Positions 47,684 through 56,105 of a DNA stretch of 64,000 nt are shown one piece after another. The stretch's first letter is position 1. Every line of letters begins with the position of its first letter. The position numbers were made by a program, and so were the translations under genes. Source of the DNA: Trueperaceae bacterium (GTDB lineage Bacteria > Deinococcota > Deinococci > Deinococcales > Trueperaceae). Location: positions 114,341 to 178,340 of the forward strand of contig PAMQ01000007.1 of assembly GCA_002707365.1 (NCBI GenBank). The letters run 5' to 3'. The notes beneath the pieces are model-generated. The model ran no database searches. It was given only the letters and a program-made list of their open reading frames with translations, and was not told the DNA's origin.

Positions 47684-48712
47684 TTACAGTAACACTGGAC
47701 TTCCATCACGTACCGATTGATAGATCGCCAGAATTATCTCTACTGATTTCCTAGCCTCAATACCATCGATACTGGGCTTGTCACCAGATTGAATCGCTGC
47801 GATGGTTTCAGAAATCTGACGTTGATGCATTTCAAAACCTATACCCAAGGGATCGGATGATCCGCTGCCAAGGGGTGCCTCTAGAGAAAGCATTTCAAGT
47901 TCTTCGTCTTCGCTAGAATCCTTGAGCTTCCAAGTGACAATCCTTCCTTCCTGAAGCACAATGGTGCCTTCTGTACCGCGTAATTCTACTTTTGCGGGCT
48001 GACCTGGCCAGCAACTCGTAGCTCCCTGGATTACCCCCATCGCACCACTACGGAAGGAGAGGGCTGCTGTCGCAGTGTCCTCGGTCTCCATTCCATGCCT
48101 AGAAGTTTGGGTCAAGCCGAAAACACTTTCAACTGGGCCAGCTAACCATTGCAACATATCTATACTGTGTATCGATTGATTCATTAAAGCTCCACCACCG
48201 TCTAACGCCCAAGTACCGCGCCAACCGACATCGTAATACTCTTGTGAGCGGTACCACTTCACGAATGCATCTGCAAGGACTATTTTCCCGAGCCTACCCT
48301 CAATAATTGCCTCTTTAACCTTTTTAACCCCGATCATAAAGCGACTAGGGAAAAAACAAGTTAAGGTGACCCCAGCTTCCTTAACTGCCGCAATTATAGA
48401 ATCCATGCGATCAGTCGTAATTTCTAGGGGCTTCTCAATCATAAGATGTTTCCCTGCTTTGGCTGCAACCAAAGCAGGCTCCAAATGAGCACCACTTGGA
48501 GTACATATTGAAACGATGTCAACATCCGGGTGACTTACGGCAGACGCCAAATCACGAATCCAGTCAGCCTCGGCAGTAGCGGCTAATGCACGACCATTTT
48601 CCTCACCTCGACCTGTAATTACCACAACCCGGGCCTCAGTAATATGTTTTATGGCTTCAACTTGTACACCTGCAATGTTGCCAGCACCAACGATAGCAAA
48701 TCCTAGAGGCAT
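47684..48712 (-). CDS. Gfo/Idh/MocA family oxidoreductase
   Basis: NAD(P)-dependent sugar or inositol dehydrogenase, 342 residues. Rossmann motif IVGAGNIAGVQ at the N-terminus, CTPSGAH, the EKPLEITTDRMD segment with catalytic Lys and the ALDGGGALMNQSIHSIDMLQWL helix with the active-site His are typical. Ribosome-binding site AAAGGA 4 nt before ATG 48712. It lies 81 nt downstream of an SDR on the same strand and is likely co-transcribed with it. Confidence 0.92.
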   Translation of the reverse strand: MPLGFAIVGAGNIAGVQVEAIKHITEARVVVITGRGEENGRALAATAEADWIRDLASAVSHPDVDIVSICTPSGAHLEPALVAAKAGKHLMIEKPLEITTDRMDSIIAAVKEAGVTLTCFFPSRFMIGVKKVKEAIIEGRLGKIVLADAFVKWYRSQEYYDVGWRGTWALDGGGALMNQSIHSIDMLQWLAGPVESVFGLTQTSRHGMETEDTATAALSFRSGAMGVIQGATSCWPGQPAKVELRGTEGTIVLQEGRIVTWKLKDSSEDEELEMLSLEAPLGSGSSDPLGIGFEMHQRQISETIAAIQSGDKPSIDGIEARKSVEIILAIYQSVRDGSPVLL

Positions 48713-48793
48713 GTAATCCTTTCTTTAACTCTTGATATGACAGCTCGGCTCGTTTTCTGTTTGATCTGTCGAACTTTCCGTAGAAACGATGAT

Positions 48794-49534
48794 TTAACGG
48801 GCTGACCGTTTTTTAGTTGGCCTAAGGTCTACTGTCTCGACGGTTACATTCTGAGGAAGGGTAGCCACTAAAACAACAAGATCAGCGAGATCCTGAGGTT
48901 GAATCATGACTGATCTTGACTCAGCATTAGGAGGTGCCGATCGCCTATCCAGAATTGGGGTGTTACCCTCTCCAGGGTTCAGAACCGTAGCCCGAACATT
49001 TCGGGGGTTACCCTCCTGATTAGTCACAACCGTTAAAGCTTCCATACCACGCTTTGACGAACTATACGCAACGCCACCCAGGAGGCTTGGGTTTGAGGCT
49101 GCCTTAGATGCAATATTAATAATAGTTCCGCACTCTTGTTTCATCATCCCTGGTAAAACTGCTTTCGTTAATATATAAGCGCTAGTGAGGTTTACCTCGA
49201 GAATCATTCGCCAAGCTTGAACGTCGGTATCCGTAATGCTGCGCGTAGTTACGTTGGTTCCTGCATTATTTACCAGCAACGTTACGGTTCCCCAAGCTTC
49301 TTTTACCTCTTCTACGACAGTTAATATTTCTTGTTCAGAACTGATATCAGCAGGACAAACCAGGGCATTACCACCTGCTCCCTCGATCTCAGCTTGCAGG
49401 GCTTCAAGCCGATCTCTCCTCCGGGCAACCAGTCCGACAAGGGCACCCTCGGCTGCCAATGTCTTCGCAATAACCCAACCGAACCCACTACTTGCCCCTG
49501 TCACTATCGTGACTACACCTCGCAACCGATTCAT
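48794..49534 (-). CDS. Short-chain dehydrogenase/reductase
   Basis: Classical SDR of 246 residues with TGASSGFGWVIAKTL, NNAGT, Ser in NIASKAAS and catalytic Tyr/Lys in VAYSSSKRG. The end RPTKKRSAR is basic. A strong TAAGGAG ribosome-binding site lies 5 nt before ATG 49534. It follows the long peptide-catabolic cluster after a 650-nt gap, so it is more likely a separate unit with the Gfo/Idh/MocA gene. Substrate unknown. Confidence 0.9.
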   Translation of the reverse strand: MNRLRGVVTIVTGASSGFGWVIAKTLAAEGALVGLVARRRDRLEALQAEIEGAGGNALVCPADISSEQEILTVVEEVKEAWGTVTLLVNNAGTNVTTRSITDTDVQAWRMILEVNLTSAYILTKAVLPGMMKQECGTIINIASKAASNPSLLGGVAYSSSKRGMEALTVVTNQEGNPRNVRATVLNPGEGNTPILDRRSAPPNAESRSVMIQPQDLADLVVLVATLPQNVTVETVDLRPTKKRSAR

Positions 49535-50186
49535 AGTTACTCCTTACCCTATAACCCTGAAGGCAGTAAAGAATGCTGGTGGCAATCAATTGACAAAGAC
49601 ACCTCAACACCCTTCTGGCTTAACATCATCCTGGCATTAGAAGGCTAAAGAAACATTCTGACCTCGTGAGCTAACGACTCAATCATTCCTTAGGGCCCTA
49701 TAGTGGTCTCTGCTATGTCTGGTGAGCACCCTCCTTTTGATCCCCTACGTCAGCCTCTAAGGCCGTTCGACACTCCCGGTAGGTACCTGCACCAACACCG
49801 ATTGCAATCTGGCTAAGTGGGGCACACATTGACTCACTTGCACCTCCGAGGCTTACTAGTTATAAGCTATGCTATCACCTCGATTCAGTACCCTTAAACT
49901 ACGCCACGGTTTACCTTTACCTCGATTGGGCATCTCCCCTATTTAAACAGTGAGTCAATTGAATCGACCCACAGTTTTATGCCCAAAGTTAAGCAACGTA
50001 ACGAAAGGTCTGTTTTGAGAAAATACTATTGACCAAATCAATTATGCGCTTAAGATAAAGCCAGCAAAACTTTGAAAGAATAGGCGACAAATCCCCAACA
50101 GGACCACTACATACTTGGCTATTAGCTAAGACTACGGAGTTGCTTAATCAATAGCCAAGTATCTTTGAGTTAACCTTCTGCAATAC
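49535..50186. other. 650-nt intergenic region with inverted repeats
   Basis: No convincing gene. It holds a strong hairpin (listed separately, 50111-50162) and a 9-bp inverted repeat TTGACTCAC (49829-49837) / GTGAGTCAA (49950-49958) whose arms are 112 nt apart. No transposase remnant or tRNA seen. It separates the PrpD gene from the SDR/Gfo pair, both minus strand. Confidence 0.45.
50111..50162 (-). terminator. Long hairpin downstream of the PrpD gene
   Basis: ATACTTGGCTATT (50111-50123) and AATAGCCAAGTAT (50150-50162) are perfect 13-bp arms around a 26-nt loop that can add a further TAAG/CTTA pair. It starts 24 nt after the PrpD stop on the minus strand. No T-run follows, so it may end the cluster's transcript with Rho or stabilise its 3' end. 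Confidence 0.5.
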
Positions 50187-51578
50187 TCAGGCGTTCATCC
50201 CAACCGGTAACTTGCTTGCCGTTAACTCCAAAATTGGGCTAACAATCGCTGCTTTTTCTAGATCGGAGCACATTTCGAACAATGCGTTCCCTTGATCGAG
50301 AGGCAAGATATCTTGTGTTAAGGCAGCAAATTTAGTGCGGAGTTCGTCTTCAGTCATTCGGAATTCTGGCTCGCCTTTAGCGAACGGTACGCTACCTTCC
50401 AATTGTCGGCCATTACGAAGGTAGACTTCGACCGAAGCGCCATTACCGTCAGGATATTTACTTTCAATCTCTGGGTGAACCTCAATGTCAACAAGCTGAC
50501 GTAATCGACGTACATCTGGGTCATCCCAGTGAACTAAATCTGCTGGCCACGTACTTCCCCTTGTTAGTGCGACAGCGGTAGCTACCCTTATACTTAAACC
50601 TGCTACCTCACGTGAACCTGGGTTAGGATCAACGCGAAACGAGGGTTGGAGAGCATAACGGTATGTGCGGACCAAAACCCGGTCAATATCGGAAGGATCT
50701 AGCTCTTCTGTCGCAAGGATGTTTTGTACAGCATCCACAGCTTGGTGAGTGTGACGGCATCCACCGTGTGGCTTAAAAGCAGTGGAAACAATAGAAAAGC
50801 TACTGCCAAGATCATCGAATAATTCGGTGCCACTACCATCACCAAATGCCCTTAGGAAACCATATTCCCCATCAATAGCTCCATCGGGTCCAAAGAATCC
50901 AGCTTGTGCGAGTTGGACAGCGAACACGCCATTACGGGCCGCAAAGCCAGATATCAGATCCTTAGTATCACAATTACCAGACTCATATACGTATTGTTCA
51001 GTTCCCGAAGCCATATCGGCTGCTATGCCTACCGCATTAGCAAGGGTTTCTCCCTCCAACCCTGCACACCTACCAGCTGCCAAAGCAGCAGCAATCGGTC
51101 CAAGGGTACCTTTCAAATCAAGGCCACGGCTGCGCTGCTCTTTTCGAACAGCCATTCCGAGTCGAACAGCTAAATCATAGGCCGCAACGATGGCTTCTAT
51201 CACGGTACGACCTGGGGTCCTGTATACTTCAGCTGTAGCTAGAACAGCAGGAATCACTTCAGCAGCTATGTGGCCGGCACCTCGATGGGAATCGTCCATT
51301 CCTAGTACCTTTATCATTGTTCCGTTTGCGAAAGCAGCTCCTTCTGTTGTTGAGCGACTTCCATTACCTAATACCGTGGCTTGGTCACCTGGCATCATAG
51401 CGTTAACGTAAGCGAATGCCTTACGACCACGTTCTGTCTGGTATCCACCTAGTCCAGTGCCAATAGAATCGAATACGAGCCATTTCGCAATGCGAATGGC
51501 TTCCTCACTGATCTCCTCATACCTTAGTCCAAGCGCATAATCGACCAGTCGATGAACTAAAGTTCCGCTTGCCGCCAT
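50187..51578 (-). CDS. MmgE/PrpD family protein
   Basis: A 463-residue two-domain protein of the family that contains 2-methylcitrate dehydratase, cis-aconitate decarboxylase and iminodisuccinate epimerase. Typical: DSIGTGLGGYQTERG, the GMDDSHRGAGHIAAEVIPAVLA segment, STAFKPHGGCRHTHQAVDA and the C-terminal lid KYPDGNGASVEVYLRNG. ATG 51578 is chosen because GGGAGG is 6 nt upstream. It is the last gene of the peptide-catabolic cluster, 42 nt after the DegT gene. With aminotransferases and acylases nearby, an amino-dicarboxylate substrate is plausible, but this is inference. Confidence 0.9.
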   Translation of the reverse strand: MAASGTLVHRLVDYALGLRYEEISEEAIRIAKWLVFDSIGTGLGGYQTERGRKAFAYVNAMMPGDQATVLGNGSRSTTEGAAFANGTMIKVLGMDDSHRGAGHIAAEVIPAVLATAEVYRTPGRTVIEAIVAAYDLAVRLGMAVRKEQRSRGLDLKGTLGPIAAALAAGRCAGLEGETLANAVGIAADMASGTEQYVYESGNCDTKDLISGFAARNGVFAVQLAQAGFFGPDGAIDGEYGFLRAFGDGSGTELFDDLGSSFSIVSTAFKPHGGCRHTHQAVDAVQNILATEELDPSDIDRVLVRTYRYALQPSFRVDPNPGSREVAGLSIRVATAVALTRGSTWPADLVHWDDPDVRRLRQLVDIEVHPEIESKYPDGNGASVEVYLRNGRQLEGSVPFAKGEPEFRMTEDELRTKFAALTQDILPLDQGNALFEMCSDLEKAAIVSPILELTASKLPVGMNA

Positions 51579-51620
51579 GTATTGCCTCCCTATCAACTTG
51601 TTTCTTAAAGTCTACTGCAC

Positions 51621-52787
51621 CTATTGGGCATTGCCGCCTATAAGTGGCCGTAATGCATCTATCGCAAACCTGACATCATCATCAGTCAACTCGACCGTTA
51701 CCGGCAGAGAAAGAAGTTCTCTAGATAACTTTTCCGTTATTGGTAAGGACTGTGACCCCTTTAAGCCTTCATCGTACACGGTGTAATGATGAACAGGAGG
51801 AGTGTAATGTAATACTGCTTCCACTCCAACCCGTCTAAGGGCATCGTGAGTAAACTTTTGATTGGGGACCCTAATCGTGTAAGAACGGAACGTAGGGTTT
51901 GATTCTGAACGGAAATCCGGAAGAATTGCGTTAGTATCAGCAAGACCTTGCTTATATGCCTCCGCAATCTCACGACGCCTCTGAGTCCAACCTGCTAAAT
52001 GCGGTAACTTGATCCGGACAAGAGCAGCCTGCAACGGATCAAGAGGTACATTGTAGCCCTCCTCAAGATAATTCTGGCTACCCGGATCTTCACTTGGAGT
52101 TGGATCATGTCCATATCCAGTTAGTAACTCTAGCCGTTCCGCTATACCCGGATCGTCACAAACTATTATCCCGCCACTACCGACACTTCCCAATGGCTTC
52201 ATCGGGGCAAAGCTAAACACAGCAGCGTCAGCAAAAGCACCTATAGGCCGGTTGTGATCCTCAGCGCCCGTTGCCAGTGCAGCATCTTCTACAATGGCTA
52301 AGCCGTGGCGCTGGGCTACCCCGGAAAGAGCCTTGGCATCAGCTGGGTGTCCGTGAAGGTCGACTGGAAGAATTGCTTTCGTACGATCTGTAATCAGAGG
52401 TTCAACCAAGCTAGGATCTATAGTGTAATCAGCAGCTATAACGTCACACAAAACTGGTACAGCCCCACAGAGAGAAATCGCTCCCGTCGTGGAAATATCG
52501 GAGTTAGCCACGGTAATAACTTCATCTCCCGGACCGACACCACAGGCTCGTAGTGCAATTACCAATCCGATCGTACCTGAGTGGACTGAAATAGCATAAG
52601 CCCGACCCGCAAGCTTTGCAAAAGAACGTTCCAGTTCTAATCGTATATCTCGACCTTCGCCTCCTACCGGACCAAAGAGTAGTGGCTCAAGGGCGGATCG
52701 TATCTCGTCTTGCAAAATTTGATGCGTTTCATGAACACGAGATCGGGGGACCTTAAACCCTGTAGGGTATTTTTCGGTCGGGTGCAT
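51621..52787 (-). CDS. DegT/DnrJ/EryC1/StrS family PLP protein
   Basis: Fold-type I PLP enzyme usually transaminating keto-sugars. PLP-lysine Lys197 in FSFAPMKPLGSVGSGG and the PLP-binding Asp in IVEDAALATGA are present; the Gln normally following this Asp (EDAAQ) is Leu here. Length 388 is normal. AAGGAGGG precedes ATG 52787 by 8 nt. Gene spacing places it in the peptide-catabolic operon rather than in a cell-surface sugar cluster, so its substrate may not be a nucleotide sugar. Confidence 0.9.
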   Translation of the reverse strand: MHPTEKYPTGFKVPRSRVHETHQILQDEIRSALEPLLFGPVGGEGRDIRLELERSFAKLAGRAYAISVHSGTIGLVIALRACGVGPGDEVITVANSDISTTGAISLCGAVPVLCDVIAADYTIDPSLVEPLITDRTKAILPVDLHGHPADAKALSGVAQRHGLAIVEDAALATGAEDHNRPIGAFADAAVFSFAPMKPLGSVGSGGIIVCDDPGIAERLELLTGYGHDPTPSEDPGSQNYLEEGYNVPLDPLQAALVRIKLPHLAGWTQRRREIAEAYKQGLADTNAILPDFRSESNPTFRSYTIRVPNQKFTHDALRRVGVEAVLHYTPPVHHYTVYDEGLKGSQSLPITEKLSRELLSLPVTVELTDDDVRFAIDALRPLIGGNAQ

Positions 52788-52827
52788 ATTTTAGGCCCTC
52801 CTTACCTATGCTAATTATGGAACTAGG

Positions 52828-53982
52828 TTATTTGTCGAGACGAATGTAGTATCTGCTCGCGTTGTGAGGCGAGAGCCTAACCGCACCTTCAGGAGTCACT
52901 AGGAAATTGTCGGATATTAGGAAACCTCGATCGTTTTCCAGAACAGTTCCAGGGTGGAACGACAAGACCATATTACTTTTCAACTCGAAATCGGGTGCCC
53001 CTAGGGAATTAGGCCCATCACTACCATCAAGCCCAGTACTGTGACAATCAGGAGTATGTTTACCTGCAACGGGAAAACCAAGTCCTCGGAGTGTGTCGTC
53101 ATTGGCTGCCGATACATCTGCAAAAGTGTTTCCTGTCCGCGCGGCGGAGGAAGAAGCCTCGACCGCTCTTAAATAACCCTGTAAGAGGCTATCGATTTCG
53201 TCAGGAAGCTCGTTAAAGGAAAACACGGTCGTCATTTCGAGCCAATATCCCCAGGGAGACTCGTACACTATTTCAAAATTGATGATGTCGTCTACGCCCA
53301 TTCTATGGTTCTTGTCGGTAGGAACCGTATAAGGGGTAATGTCTAGAGACAGTTTTGTCCGTCCCCAGAAAGCACCGTGTGACTTCACGTAAGCTTCGGT
53401 TGCAGCGCAAACATCCCAATAGCGCGCACCAACGTATGCAGAATCCCTAAACACATCTAAACAACCATCGAGAATAGCTCCGTTCTGCTGTAAGGCTTCC
53501 AACTCAAATGGCGTCTTAATCTGCCTAATAGTGTTATAGGCGTCAGTAACCTCGACTACCTCGTAACCGTTAAGTGCCGCCATGAACTTGGCGTGCTCAC
53601 CAACGCTCAGTAATTTATTCATATTTACCATCCCGATGCGCCGGCTCTTTTCTGCGTAATTGCGGGCAAGGTTGGTAGTTTCACCGACTATGTCACCTGG
53701 TGAAATCACGCGATCCTTCTGGGTGGTAGTTTCATTTCGACTCCAAACTCCCTGATAACTACTCCACACCAAGAGCCACGGGTCAGGATCTTCAGAACCT
53801 AATACTCCGTACGCTGCGCCACCCCAGAGGTGTACGTTTGTAATGTAACGGAGTGCACCGAGACCGCCAGGGGCCCCACCCCCAACAATAATTATCGCTC
53901 CTAGATCTTTTTCTGCCATCATGGCCTGTATCCTATTGATACGTTGAGAAACGTCGCGTGTTAAAGCATCGTGAGTTAGCAT
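52828..53982 (-). CDS. M24-fold (creatinase/aminopeptidase P-like) hydrolase with altered metal ligands
   Basis: Pita-bread-fold protein of 384 residues with N-terminal creatinase-like domain (about 15-150) and C-terminal M24 domain. The five canonical metal ligands Asp-Asp-His-Glu-Glu read here as Glu237, Glu249, His314, His343 (SFHPG instead of EPG) and Ser357 (ISDN instead of IED). It is therefore unlikely to be a dinuclear metallopeptidase; creatinase itself is a metal-free member of the fold. It may cleave an amide or amidine C-N bond. AAGGG precedes ATG 53982. It follows the two aspartoacylase-family genes in the operon. Confidence 0.85.
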   Translation of the reverse strand: MLTHDALTRDVSQRINRIQAMMAEKDLGAIIIVGGGAPGGLGALRYITNVHLWGGAAYGVLGSEDPDPWLLVWSSYQGVWSRNETTTQKDRVISPGDIVGETTNLARNYAEKSRRIGMVNMNKLLSVGEHAKFMAALNGYEVVEVTDAYNTIRQIKTPFELEALQQNGAILDGCLDVFRDSAYVGARYWDVCAATEAYVKSHGAFWGRTKLSLDITPYTVPTDKNHRMGVDDIINFEIVYESPWGYWLEMTTVFSFNELPDEIDSLLQGYLRAVEASSSAARTGNTFADVSAANDDTLRGLGFPVAGKHTPDCHSTGLDGSDGPNSLGAPDFELKSNMVLSFHPGTVLENDRGFLISDNFLVTPEGAVRLSPHNASRYYIRLDK

Positions 53983-54040
53983 TACTTTTCCCTTCTAGTT
54001 TCAGGTCGAGTGTAAAAGTTGAGGTGCCTCAAGATTGCCC

Positions 54041-55006
54041 CTAAGTTACAGGGTCACCTAGTATCGCTAGAGTGACTCCTTCCGGCAACAACGGCCAGGA
54101 CGCGCCTGCATGCAGCATTACGCCATCCCTAGGAGCCCGGATCTCCTCTAGTGTTTCTCCCGTATAGGGGTGCAGTACGTAACCAATCTGCTCGCCGGCT
54201 GCCACCGATTCACCACGCTTTTCGGAATCCATAAATGTGAACCCGCGCTCGCCGTTAGGTTTAATAAAGGTGTGACCATCTATGATTTTTACAGGCCCTT
54301 CTGACTCGAGTTCTCCTTCAATCATCCCGAGGTGTCGGAGGCCATTTAAGACTGCATTTCGGGTGCGCCTCATGTCGTCATCACGGTAGTCACGTAAACC
54401 TGGTCCACCACCAATCCAGGTAGAACACACTGCCTTACCGTCCTGAGCTGCCTCAAACGAACTAGAAGCATCATCGGGTTGACCTAGAAGCACCTGTGGC
54501 AAACCAAGTGAAATAGCAAGATCGGTGGAAGCTTGTATGGCGCCAGTCCGATAAATCCCGGCATAGCGGAAGTAGCCCCACTGAGCACCAGTTCGTATAT
54601 CGATCACTGCATCAGCTTGGGATATAACTTCGTTGTAATAGCGGTAAATCAACTGCTCACTTACGGTTCCATCAGCGTTACCCCGCCCCAGAGCGTTAAG
54701 ATCCTTATCGTCCCAAATCGCATTGACTTGTTCAAATTCGAAACCAGAGGTGTTGAGTAACGGAACGACGATTAGCGTTCCAGTGATTTTGGCTGGATCC
54801 AGTTCAGCTACCAAACCAGGTAGTGTCAATGATGGCTCGACCTCAAGTCCACTAAGTCCCGCTTGCACCAGTAACACTGGGCCCTCAGACTGACCCTGAA
54901 TTATGTGAATAGGAACATGTACCGGAAACCGCGCGTGAGTCTTTCCAACTTCGAACTTACCGAAAACCTTCTCCCCTGGTTGAGCCTGGATATCCCCAAT
55001 TTTCAT
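54041..55006 (-). CDS. Aspartoacylase/succinylglutamate desuccinylase family, apparent pseudoenzyme
   Basis: A 321-residue paralogue of the upstream neighbour, collinear with it over its whole length. The zinc and catalytic residues of the active copy are replaced: His52 to Ser (GLSGLEVE), His138 to Arg (DIRTGAQ) and catalytic Glu to Trp in STWIGGG; only Glu55 is kept. The fold and C-terminal barrel domain (GEQIGYVLHPYTGETLEEIRAPRDG) remain intact and the frame is open, so it is a maintained protein, perhaps a regulatory or structural partner. ATG 55006 follows a perfect AAGGAGG and the stop of the active gene by one base. Confidence 0.85.
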   Translation of the reverse strand: MKIGDIQAQPGEKVFGKFEVGKTHARFPVHVPIHIIQGQSEGPVLLVQAGLSGLEVEPSLTLPGLVAELDPAKITGTLIVVPLLNTSGFEFEQVNAIWDDKDLNALGRGNADGTVSEQLIYRYYNEVISQADAVIDIRTGAQWGYFRYAGIYRTGAIQASTDLAISLGLPQVLLGQPDDASSSFEAAQDGKAVCSTWIGGGPGLRDYRDDDMRRTRNAVLNGLRHLGMIEGELESEGPVKIIDGHTFIKPNGERGFTFMDSEKRGESVAAGEQIGYVLHPYTGETLEEIRAPRDGVMLHAGASWPLLPEGVTLAILGDPVT

Positions 55007-55007
55007 C

Positions 55008-56057
55008 TTATTCACCTCCTTGTTCGTCGAATGATACGTATACATCCATACTACGTCGATCCTCAACTCGATCTATCTCACCTAATATGCCAATAGAAGT
55101 CGCACCGATAGTGACCCACTCTTGACCACTCGGGATAACTATTGCATCCTCTGTATTGGGAATATTAGCTAGCAACTCGCCAGTATAGGGATCCACCAAA
55201 GTCGCATAAACTTCACCCTCAGAAACATGTTCGCCGAAACGCCGTTGGCGAACAAAAAGACCGTCGACATCAGGCTTCCATAGGACAACGTTGGCGTTAT
55301 AAACAGTGCATTCAGGGGTATCAGCTTCGAGTTCGCCATCAATCATCCTCATGGCTTTCATCGTGTTCCAGATTCCGCGTTCAGCATCAGCTACATTATC
55401 TGCACCGTTCTTAAACCAACCAGTGCCTCCGCCGAATTCCAAAGTGATTTGCAATACACCAGCATTCTCAATGGCATCCTTAGCTAAATTTGCACCAAAC
55501 GTATTTGGTGGAAAAAATGCTGCTTGATCGAGTCCGAATGCAACCACAAGCTTACGGCGTTTAGCCTCCATCGCAGTAAGGTTATTTGGATCTTTTTCAG
55601 CCCCGAAAAGGACATAACGCTCGTACGCGGTACGAGCTCCAGCGTGAAAATCAAGCATTACGTCTGCTTGACGTACAACCTCTTCAAAATAAACGTGAGC
55701 AATCTGGTCAGAAACGCTCCCATCAGATTTGCCCGGGAACAAGCGACTAATATCTTTGTTATCAACGCTTGAGCCTCGCTCGCCAAGCTCAAATCCAACA
55801 CGATTAACTACCGGCACGGCAAGAACGTTACCGCGTATCGACTTAGGATCAAGTTTCTTTATTATATTAAGAATCGCTATTGATCCAATGACTTCGGCAC
55901 CATGAATGGCCCCCTGCACTAATAGTGTGGGACCAGGTTCAGTGCCGGCAAAAAGGTGTACCGGTACGTCAGGTGCAAGACCAGATCGGGACCGTGGACC
56001 TTCCAAATACCCGAAAGTGTGCTCCCCCGGTTGAGCTTCCAAACTACCAACTCTCAT
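55008..56057 (-). CDS. Aspartoacylase/succinylglutamate desuccinylase family deacylase
   Basis: M14-like zinc amidohydrolase of 349 residues. Zinc ligands His52 and Glu55 in GAIHGAEV and His138 in MLDFHAGA; catalytic Glu207 in ITLEFGGG. A C-terminal beta domain (RFGEHVSEGEVYATLVDPYTGELL) follows. Members remove acyl groups from N-acyl amino acids such as acetyl-aspartate, succinyl-glutamate or acetyl-diaminobutyrate. The ribosome-binding site of the next gene is embedded in its last codons. Within this operon it probably deacylates an imported or partly processed substrate. Confidence 0.9.
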   Translation of the reverse strand: MRVGSLEAQPGEHTFGYLEGPRSRSGLAPDVPVHLFAGTEPGPTLLVQGAIHGAEVIGSIAILNIIKKLDPKSIRGNVLAVPVVNRVGFELGERGSSVDNKDISRLFPGKSDGSVSDQIAHVYFEEVVRQADVMLDFHAGARTAYERYVLFGAEKDPNNLTAMEAKRRKLVVAFGLDQAAFFPPNTFGANLAKDAIENAGVLQITLEFGGGTGWFKNGADNVADAERGIWNTMKAMRMIDGELEADTPECTVYNANVVLWKPDVDGLFVRQRRFGEHVSEGEVYATLVDPYTGELLANIPNTEDAIVIPSGQEWVTIGATSIGILGEIDRVEDRRSMDVYVSFDEQGGE

Positions 56058-56105
56058 TTATGTCTCCCCTTTCAGACAACGCTACGACTAAGAGCGTCCT
56101 CAATA

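Noticed and set aside
52828-56057. Ectoine degradation operon (DoeA/DoeB)
   Set aside because: M24 and aspartoacylase families fit, but the M24 N-terminus and metal site are unlike my recollection of DoeA and the DoeC/DoeD partners are absent; kept only as an analogy.
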